Shown here in pieces: positions 56,378-64,000 of a DNA stretch of 64,000 nt. The position numbers and the translations under genes were made by a program. Origin of the DNA: Rotaria sordida (Eukaryota > Rotifera > Eurotatoria > Philodinida > Philodinidae); the NCBI GenBank assembly GCA_905250125.1, contig CAJNOL010000919.1, positions 1 to 64,000 of the forward strand, written 5' to 3'. Below the pieces are notes generated by a model, which worked only from the letters and a program-made list of their open reading frames with translations, was not told the origin of the DNA and made no database searches. The stretch's first letter is position 1; the number at the start of each line of letters is the position of its first letter.

Positions 56378-58545
56378 TCACGGTAGAATAGCCAATTCAT
56401 CTAGCATAAGTGTCATTGTTTGACGAACGTCGATTCCGATTATTTGTCTTCGACACAGATCTATGCTCTTATAAATTCGTGGTATTTCCAGCGATTCTTC
56501 AGTAATATATTGTAAAGCATGTTCATATTCTACTAATGCTCGATCGTACTCAGCTATCAGAGCGTACTCACGAGCAGAACTTGTATAAACTAGAACCTAC
56601 AAGGGATGTCGTTGTGGAAGTAAAGCTTGTTTACAATGAAAAATCGCTTGTTCATAGCATGCTAATACGGCTAGATGATCGTATCATTTTTGATAAAAGT
56701 GACCGCGATGTCTGTAACAACTGATAATGTTGTAATAATGTGGTAGGCCGATATAATTATGAGTCGAGATCACTCGTTGAAAGTATTCCATAGCCAACTC
56801 ATATTGATTTTCATTTAATTCTGACGCTACATTAAGATAGCTGATGACCATTACCTCGTTATTTTCTGTTAGATACAATTGACAAAAGTCGAGTGCCGGA
56901 TTAAAATAAGTTATAGCTGTTGAATTGTCACCTTTATCCCTATAAGCAGAGCCTATATTATTGAAGCAACGAGCTACATCAGGATGACGAGGTCGCTCAC
57001 GCTCAATTATTGAAAGCCCATGTAAATATGCTCTTAAAGCTCCATCAAAATCTTCTTGAGCTTTCATGGCTATGCTCATATTGCTGAGAGCAATTGCTTC
57101 AAAAAGAGGATTTCGAGTTCGTGCTGACTGATATATGTGAAGAAATTTCTCGAAATTTAACAATGCCATTCAATATTGTCCTTGACGGTAATATGCTTCG
57201 TCCAATGTATTGTACATCGTACCTCGATGTGGATGTTTGTCTGGCAGCGATTGAATCTGATGAATAAGTGCCTATTCTGTACATTCGAAAGATTTCAATG
57301 AATTACCTAGAAAATTGTAGACTCTGCTCAAGCTGTTGTATACTTGAGCGATCATGTGATGATTTGATGGTAAATTTTTGTTTCGAATATCAAGTGTCTC
57401 TTGTAAATGGTACAAAGCCAGCTCATAACTGCATATGTCTGTGTAAAGAATACCAATTCGAATACACTTCCGATTGATAAGAGAATTTGATGTTCGTCTT
57501 TCATTACACCGGATTCAGATATAGCGGCAAATGGCACAGATGACATATCTATCTTGTCATATATGTATATTTCTTCTAGCACGCTTACTAGATCATTGGT
57601 TTATGCTGCACATATAAATTTTTCAGCAACCTCTTTGTCAAGATTAGTCGATACGAATGTATTGAAACAAATAATTTTTTTTTCGATAGTTGAAGCCAGA
57701 AGCATCTGAAGTTCATCTTTCGATATCATTGTACCTCGATAGACAATTATTGTTTGTTCCGAATTACGTTTTGAGTACTGTTTACAATACATTTCCTTAA
57801 GTTGATGATGCAAATCACGAATAAAAAAGCGAAAACTAAATAAGAGATCAATGTCATCAGTACGACAAGCTTGGTTAAAAAGACGAGAGAGAAAACCATT
57901 TTGGGTATACCAATTAATAGCATCGTTAGCCTGATGTGTTCGGTTGAATTCAAGAATTTTCTTTTGTACTGCCTTATTCTTGCTGTAAGCAAGAAAACTT
58001 TGTTGCCTCAAATTGTTTTTACTTCTTGCTGTTAAAGGCATTCGAAGAAGCACTTAAATAAGTAGTTGAAACCACATAAATTTAGCATTTTCATTATTCA
58101 ATTTATCAAGTGCAATTTGTTGTGTATCATGACTAAAAACACAGTATCCAGACGGCCAACGTTGAATTAAATGTTTTTGTAAATCATCTTGCAACTTCTC
58201 AATAACTCTTTGTTCTTCATCTATATAGAAAATATCTCGAATACGAGTGTCTGCTTTCCAACGAAATAACCATTTATCACCAAGAACATAGATAAAGACA
58301 GTGATCTGAGAAGATAGAAACATAAGAGCTTCTTTTAAGAGTCGATCAACATAACGATCTCGTATGACAATAAGAAGAAGGCGAGATTCAGATGTATAAT
58401 GAAGAATGAAAGATGAACATGCAGCCAAGTTAGTAAATGTATGGAGAGAAAACATAACATAATACTGAATATTAAGAGCTAAATCTTTGTCATTGATATC
58501 TCTATCGTCTAACCAAATGATATTACAATCTATCAGTACATTCAT
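56378..58545 (-). pseudogene. ADP-ribosyltransferase plus TPR protein, decayed
   Basis: Read from 58545 to 56378 on the minus strand, one protein can be followed through an N-terminal region of unknown fold (58545-58054), an arginine-type ADP-ribosyltransferase domain (about 58050-57470) and TPR repeats to a TGA at 56378. ART signs are IIVYRGTMI (the Arg motif), FNTFVSTNLD (STS-like) and the MKDEHQILLSIGSVF block. In the last, the residue just before ILLS, normally the catalytic Glu, is Gln. TPRs include FEAIALSNMSIAMKAQEDFD and DVARCFNNIGSAYRDKGDNS. It is broken by in-frame stops at 58054, 57601, 57272, 57170, 56684 and about 56610, and by a one-base frame change near 57470. The family (ART with TPRs) is greatly expanded in bdelloid rotifers. 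Introns hiding some stops are unlikely because the frame resumes without lost residues. Confidence 0.8.
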
Positions 58546-60235
58546 TGTAAGGATGATAATAAATAATAAAAGGCCGAAAAAAAGACTGAAGACCGAAACA
58601 AATCGAAAAAATATTATTGGCTATCATCGATATGAATCATATTTCAATCGTAAATTACCAATCACAATGTTTTCGGTTGTTTCCATTTTCGGCTTTTTAT
58701 TATTACCCTTCATTGTAATATTAGTTTTTTTCTTGTGACATATGCACACATGAAAATTGTTTATTTGTGTAATGTCATCAATATATTTCTGTTTGTTTTA
58801 TTCTTCTCATTGGCATAGAGGCTTATTTACAGAAAAATTTAAGGTTAAGATAAGCTACACTCATATGCTACACACACTAGTGTATGTAACTTATCTTTGC
58901 TTGTTTGAACCAATGGAGTTACTTTCCATATTTTATTTTCGTCTATCCAGAAATTGTGTGACATATGGTGAAAAAATGTATATAACCAGAATTGTTTGTT
59001 GAATTACAAGATATAATTTAAAATAAGATGCTTATGGAGGTGTGGGCATATGGGTGTAGGTTTGGATGCAGGTGACTGGATGTAAGGTATTGGTATGATT
59101 GTGACTGTAAATGGGTGTAGGTGAGGGATGTATGGGGGGGGGGGGGGTGGATGTGGGTATGGGTACCCGTGAAGGTGTGAGATGTCCGTGTAACTCGTGT
59201 CTTCATCCATGCCTAAGACGGATGCGTGTTTTTGCTGACTTGAATCGAAAGAAATATCTAAAACAACATGAATTTGCTTCTGTATTGGATGCTTTTTTCC
59301 AGACAATTGAAGAATTTTAAACTAATAGCCTCTCAACTATCAGCGACCGACAAGTTCACTTTTTTTCAGGATCTATTTTCCTTCTATCCGGTGATATACT
59401 GAGTGAGTAATGTCTTTCATATAAGTTTTGTAAAATTTTCAATTTTTAATTAACATAGATCCAGCATATGATTTAATTGATTCTTTCAGTAATTTGATTG
59501 GCTTTTTTTCTAAAAATAATGTCATATCCATCGCGATTGATTTTATCTTGTTCAGCATTAGACTATTTTACAGGCTATGAAAATAGTACCAACATCAAAA
59601 TCAAAAATTCTTTAACAAAAAGATCAACTATTACAATTCAAAATGTAATTGTTGAACATGACAAAAAAATTGTGTATTTAAAAAAAGACGTATTGTTTAT
59701 TTTTTTTTTGAAAGATAGATAATAAAAATAAATTAAAAAATTGTTTTAAATATTATCATTTAAAAAAATCTACAAAACCAAATGAATTAAAATGTGTAAA
59801 TTTAGTTTTGAAATAAGAAAATAATATGTGAAAAAGATTCGCTATTTGAATATGATTGCAGAATATGACTACGAGTAGATTCGTATGCGATCAGATATTT
59901 TGATGGAGGTATTATGCGAGAATGTGTCGCAACGAGCACTTCATGTCGCATACAAATGTATTGTGCATTGTGTCGTATTTTACGACATATTTTATCTTAG
60001 TATGCAATGAATCATCAATAATCTCTTACGTGTATTATACATTACGTGCAACCACTTGATCGGTCACTGTTCAAACTTTTTTTTCATTCTATCCTCGATT
60101 ACCTATCATTACTACGTGCTTTGTACTGAACACTGTATATATAAAAGAGGTATGGAGAGAGAAAAAAAATTGCACATAGTGACATGAAGTAACAAAATAA
60201 ACATTGAATAGAACGGACAGAAGCTCATATCTCGA
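58546..60235. other. 1.7 kb intergenic region
   Basis: Divergent flank between the ART pseudogene and the TMEM144-like gene. It contains the G-rich repeat at 59030-59190. The frame 59111-59320 (ending RVFADLNRKKYLKQHEF...) is partly that repeat and unrecognised. The stretch 59870-60170 is locally less AT-rich, with CGCATAC/TATGCGA words, and may hold the TMEM144 promoter. Confidence 0.5.
59030..59190. repeat. G-rich degenerate minisatellite
   Basis: Repeated units of the type ATGGGTGTAGGTKTGGATG recur about eight times on the plus strand, with a run of thirteen or so G near 59132-59146. The Pro/His-rich minus-strand ORFs (59004-59306) come from this repeat and are not genes. Confidence 0.7.
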
Positions 60236-61522
60236 TTGTCTTGTTTTATTTGCCGTCTTTGCAGCACCAAAACTATGTCAGAGCCTTCGATTGATTTGAC
60301 AACAACAATTGCGACATTTTTTATTAGTAGTTCTCCTATCGGTCAAGAAACAATAACGAATTCTTCATGGATGAATGAGACGAAAATTTCATCAACATCG
60401 GATGCACCTCCATCACTCTTCGCAGGTTTTATTGGTTGTCTAGTTGCGTCGGTCTTCTTCGGTTCGAATTTTGTTCCCGTAAAACAGTATTCTACCGGAG
60501 ACGGTTTCTTCTTTCAATTTGTCTACTGTGTTTCGGTCTGGGTTGTTGGTCTTGTACTTGATCTTTTTTTAGACAATCAACGATTCTATCCACTCGTACT
60601 TATTGGAGGTAAGACATAACTAAAAGCTCTATGTGCCAATCGAATTATTTTAGGCGCACTGTGGGCAACTGGCAATCTTGTCACGGTGTTTTGTATCAAG
60701 ACATGTGGCTTAGCTGTTGGTCTCTTGATTTGGAGCACGACTTGTTTGATCATGGGTTGGGCAGGTGGTCGCTTCGGTATATTTGGTGTCAAACCACAAA
60801 TTCCATCGACACCATTGAAACTAACCATAAATTATGCATCAGTCATATTGGCTGCGATAAGTGCCATCTTCTTTATTCTAATCAAGTCTAACAATACATC
60901 ACCCAAGCCAAGTGAAGATTCCAGACCAGATGAAGAAGTCACAGTAGAACTGGAGAAGAAATCGGATACCAATCAAGTAACAGTCGAAGTAAAGACGGAA
61001 ACCGACTTTCCGTTTCTCAATCGTCTTAATACAGTGTTTCAAAAGGCTCTCGGTTGCTTTCTGGCAGCGTTGGCTGGCATCTTCTATGGCCTGATGTTCA
61101 TACCTGATCAATATATTCGTGATCATCCCGATAAATATCTGTACAAGGGAGAACGGCCTCCATCCAATGGTCTTTACTACATCAATTCGCAGTACTCAGG
61201 AATTTTACTTTCGTCTACCATCTACTTTATTATCTATGCACTTTTGAAACGTAATAGACCGGCCATCAACCCGATCATTGCGATACCAGCTATGGTCAGT
61301 GGATCATTGTGGGGCATCGCGAATATTGGCTTCATTGTGGCCATTAGTTCCTTGAAAGGTGCCGTTGCCTATCCCATTGTAGCTGTTCTACCAGGTGTTG
61401 TGACGTCACTTTGGTCATTATTCTGGTTTCGAGAAATTGTCGGCAAGAAAAATTACATCTATCTCGGATGTGGAATGTTTCTTCGATGTATCGCCGCTCT
61501 TTTCAGTGGTCTTTCGGCATAG
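60236..61522 (+). CDS. TMEM144: TMEM144-like multi-pass membrane protein
   Basis: Exons 60236-60608 and 60654-61522 (phase 1, 45 bp intron). 413 aa from the first ATG, or 400 aa from the ATG at 60275, which I prefer because an AG acceptor-like CTTTGCAG lies just before it. TMEM144 belongs to the drug/metabolite transporter fold; its substrate is not established. About ten hydrophobic helices are visible. Diagnostic blocks are GCLVASVFFGSNFVPVKQY, STGDGFFFQFV, ALWATGNL and WAGGRFGIFGVKP in the first half, and GIFYGLMFIPDQYI, ANIGFIVAISSLKGAVAYPI and WFREIVG in the second. An acidic 40-residue cytosolic loop separates the halves. Four possible N-glycosylation sites precede helix 1. Codon use is clearly more GC-rich than in neighbouring genes. 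Confidence 0.92.
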
Positions 61523-62199
61523 AACTTTGTTCGTGAAGAACAGGAAGATTGTGCATGTTTAGCATAGATGTTTTTTTTTAATGTTTCTTTTTCTTTTATA
61601 ATACATTGCAGTGTTAGTCTTGTTCATCGAAACATTTTAATAATAGAAGACAAAAAAGAATGGAACCGAATAATAACGTATCACAACGAAACACAGACAG
61701 AAAATCGCAATGGTATTTGGCGGTTTTTTTTTAGTAAATATGAATTAGAAGAGTCGTTCGAGAGAAGAACCTAAACCGAGTTCGTTTGCTGAGTATCTCC
61801 ATGTCGTTACGTGACAGTTCCATTCAACGAGTTCAGCTTGAGCATTCTCATTTTTGTGGATCGATCTTCAAAACTTTGTCGTACGGTTTGATACATTTTG
61901 CATGATCGCCCATTTTCAATTGAGTCGAAAGTTTGAACTGTTTGACTTTCTCCTTGTCAGCATCGATTCCATTCGTCGGCAATTTGAGATTATTGGTAAT
62001 GGTTGTATATTTTTTTCACAGCAACTTGATAGTGACCATCCTTTGAAAGCGAGAGAGAAGGTAGTAAAACAATGTGCAGAGCTATTTCTTACGCACTTTG
62101 AATAGTTCACTAGTACGTTTGTTTGAGTAGGTGTGAGTGTTTGTATAGGTGCAGAGAAGGGAAACACTCTTACCATATCCACATTCTAATTGACACGAA
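61523..62199. other. intergenic, no gene recognised
   Basis: The TMEM144 3' flank. ORFs at 61568, 61854 (+) and 61916 (-) overlap each other, lack family features and show no splice partners. Confidence 0.5.
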
Positions 62200-62490
62200 T
62201 GTGTTGAACCAAATAATTTTTTTCCGACAATAAGAAGAAGGTGAGATTCAGGTGTACGATGAATAATGAAAGATGAACATACAGTCAAGTTAGTAAATGT
62301 GTTGAGAGAAAATATGACGTCATACTGAATATTAAGAGCTAAATCTTTGTCAATAAGATCTCCATCGTCCAACTAAATGGTATTACAATCTATAAATACA
62401 TGTATTGTAATAGTAGTTTTTTCTATGATGACGTATGTACACATGGAAATTATCTATCTGTGTAATGCTATCAATATATTTCTGTTTGTT
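62200..62490 (-). pseudogene. truncated second copy of the ART/TPR gene 5' end
   Basis: The minus strand reads DKDLALNIQYDVIFSLNTFT and SSFIIHRTPESHLLLIV, clearly homologous to the start of the pseudogene at 58545 (DKDLALNIQYYVMFSLHTFT, SSFILHYTSESRLLLIV). Homology continues into the 5' flank (ACACATGGAAATTATCTATC and ATCAATATATTTCTGTTTGT words of 58750-58800). It stops after LLLIV, where unrelated text begins, and a TAG lies upstream of the aligned start. So it is a short duplicated fragment in the same orientation. Confidence 0.8.
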
Positions 62491-64000
62491 TTGTCATGTG
62501 AAGAAAACTTGAAATCATGCAAAACGACAAAAAATATCCCATATAGATGTCGTGAGCATTTGTTTTCATGCAAACAGCGCTAGAAGTTTTTTTCACCTGT
62601 TTCTCCAGAATGCAATTATAGCATACAAGTGTTTTGATATATTGAAGATGAATTTTATATTAAAAAAATTCTAGCCTTATAAGTCTTATATTATTTTCTA
62701 TTTATTTTAGATTTAGTCGTATGACTTTTTCGATATAACTATTGAACTCTTATCTCGAAAAAAGTTTAACAATGATTTTATGAAATCTAACACGAAAGGA
62801 GAATCATTTCTTTTTAGTATAGACATGAAAGTGTAACACTTTCAACTTGTTTTATTTGTTTCAATGAAAATATTTTTCGATTGAAGTTGTTATTCATGTT
62901 AATCGGTTGTCAGTTATGGTCACTAACAAGACAATTGATGAGATCTGAACAATAATTGAAGTTCATATTTAATTAACATGCGTACAGATAGATAACATTT
63001 TGAACTTTAATTTGTTGGCAAGCTCTGAATTGTTTAGAGAATTTTTTAAGTTAATGTCTTATGCGAACAATATTAACTGATCAATAATAAAACAATCCAA
63101 CGCTTATCCAAGTTTGTTCTCATTCAATAGAAATATTTGAAGAACAAAATCAATCTACTGATGTCCTCAACGTTATAACTAGTAATTAATCATTATCATT
63201 AGTGTATCCATTCTGTTTGCAAAGTAAAAAAAAGTAATCAATGCCAAAAATCTGATCGAGACTAGAGGCCGAAACAAGGAAAATTCTTTGTTCTCTGACT
63301 CGACCTTAATTGGTTTTCTTTCTCGCTTCAGTCCGTCTTTATTTTGATATTATTAATAACTATAATATGTACATTTACCATCCTCCATATAAAATCGAAA
63401 TCACTATCAACACAAGAAAAAAAAAAGTGTTCTCTAAGTATTTTAAACAGATATCAACAGTGTCTGATCTTTTGTATCATAACTAGAGCATTGTTTTTGC
63501 CATATAGCACATTTTGAAATACCTATTAATGCAATCTATACTTGTATTAAATGTTTAAAGTCAAAAAGGAAAAATTTATCAAATTAAGAAGTATTCTTAT
63601 CAATAAGTCGTATGAAGTTCCATTATAACAGTGTGAATACTATGCATAAGATTATTACTACTAACTCTCTTAAAGTATGAAAATTTAAATTTATGGTTCA
63701 GTCCATGTTTAAAATAGACGAGACATTTATTCAAATACAACTATTCAACAAGTATAATAAATAAAGATGTTTATTCCATATTCTCAAACTATATGGATAG
63801 ATGATTATGTCATTTTCTAGTAAAATTTTATTTCAAAGATTAATTCTATTATCGAGAAAATATTTACTGAGTCATAGTCTTCTTATTAATTATTTTCATA
63901 TTTGTTTATTTCTAAAATAAATTCAATTGAATTAACTACACAAATATGTTACCTTGTAAATTCAATTCCTATTACATCATGTTATAATATAATATTCCCG
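62491..64000. other. AT-rich end of window, nothing recognised
   Basis: 1.5 kb with no coding signal on either strand, no clear inverted repeat and no recognisable RNA gene. A TGTTTGTTTTGTCATG word and several AATAAA/TTTATT motifs are all that stand out. Confidence 0.6.

Noticed and set aside
59004..59306. Pro/His-rich minus-strand ORF
   Set aside because: Produced by the G-rich minisatellite; no other coding evidence.
1..64000. CRISPR arrays, bacterial operons or phage genes
   Set aside because: No regularly spaced direct repeats with unique spacers; genes are spliced and of animal type throughout.

Overview
The window is AT-rich animal nuclear DNA with short, intron-dense genes. Most introns are 50-80 bp, and the long ones are filled with small foldback repeats. 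Three features point to a bdelloid rotifer: a decayed gene that looks like the ADP-ribosyltransferase plus TPR family expanded in bdelloids, Tc1/mariner fossils, and signs of spliced-leader style gene packing. The species cannot be named from sequence alone. All exon models below were built by eye from reading frames, GT/AG borders and matching intron phases. No transcript data were used.

Layout: (1) 1-1728 (+), 3' part of a Tribbles pseudokinase gene. (2) 1920-6469 (-), two tandem paralogous genes for small single-pass membrane proteins of unrecognised family, 96 bp apart and probably co-transcribed. (3) 6470-13846, about 7 kb with no confident gene and old repeats. (4) 13847-53346 (+), one locus for dystrophin. 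It is built as two consecutive complete reading units. The N-terminal unit (tandem CH domains plus spectrin rod, about 2363 aa) ends in its own last exon at 38412 with poly(A) signals. The C-terminal unit (spectrin repeats, WW, EF-hands, ZZ, coiled coil, 1464 aa) starts at an ATG at 39111. Their summed length is close to vertebrate full-length dystrophin. There are also alternative first exons at 13847, 14863 and 16159 and an internal first exon at 33711. (5) 53652-55073 (+), glycine-cleavage T-protein (aminomethyltransferase), 305 bp behind dystrophin. (6) 56378-58545 (-), an ADP-ribosyltransferase/TPR pseudogene, with a truncated second copy of its 5' end at 62200-62490. (7) 60236-61522 (+), a TMEM144-like membrane protein. 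(8) 61523-64000, otherwise AT-rich sequence with nothing convincing.

The most unusual items are the bipartite dystrophin locus, the tandem membrane-protein pair with a splice-acceptor-like signal just before the second start codon, and a family of related foldback elements sitting in the introns of several genes.
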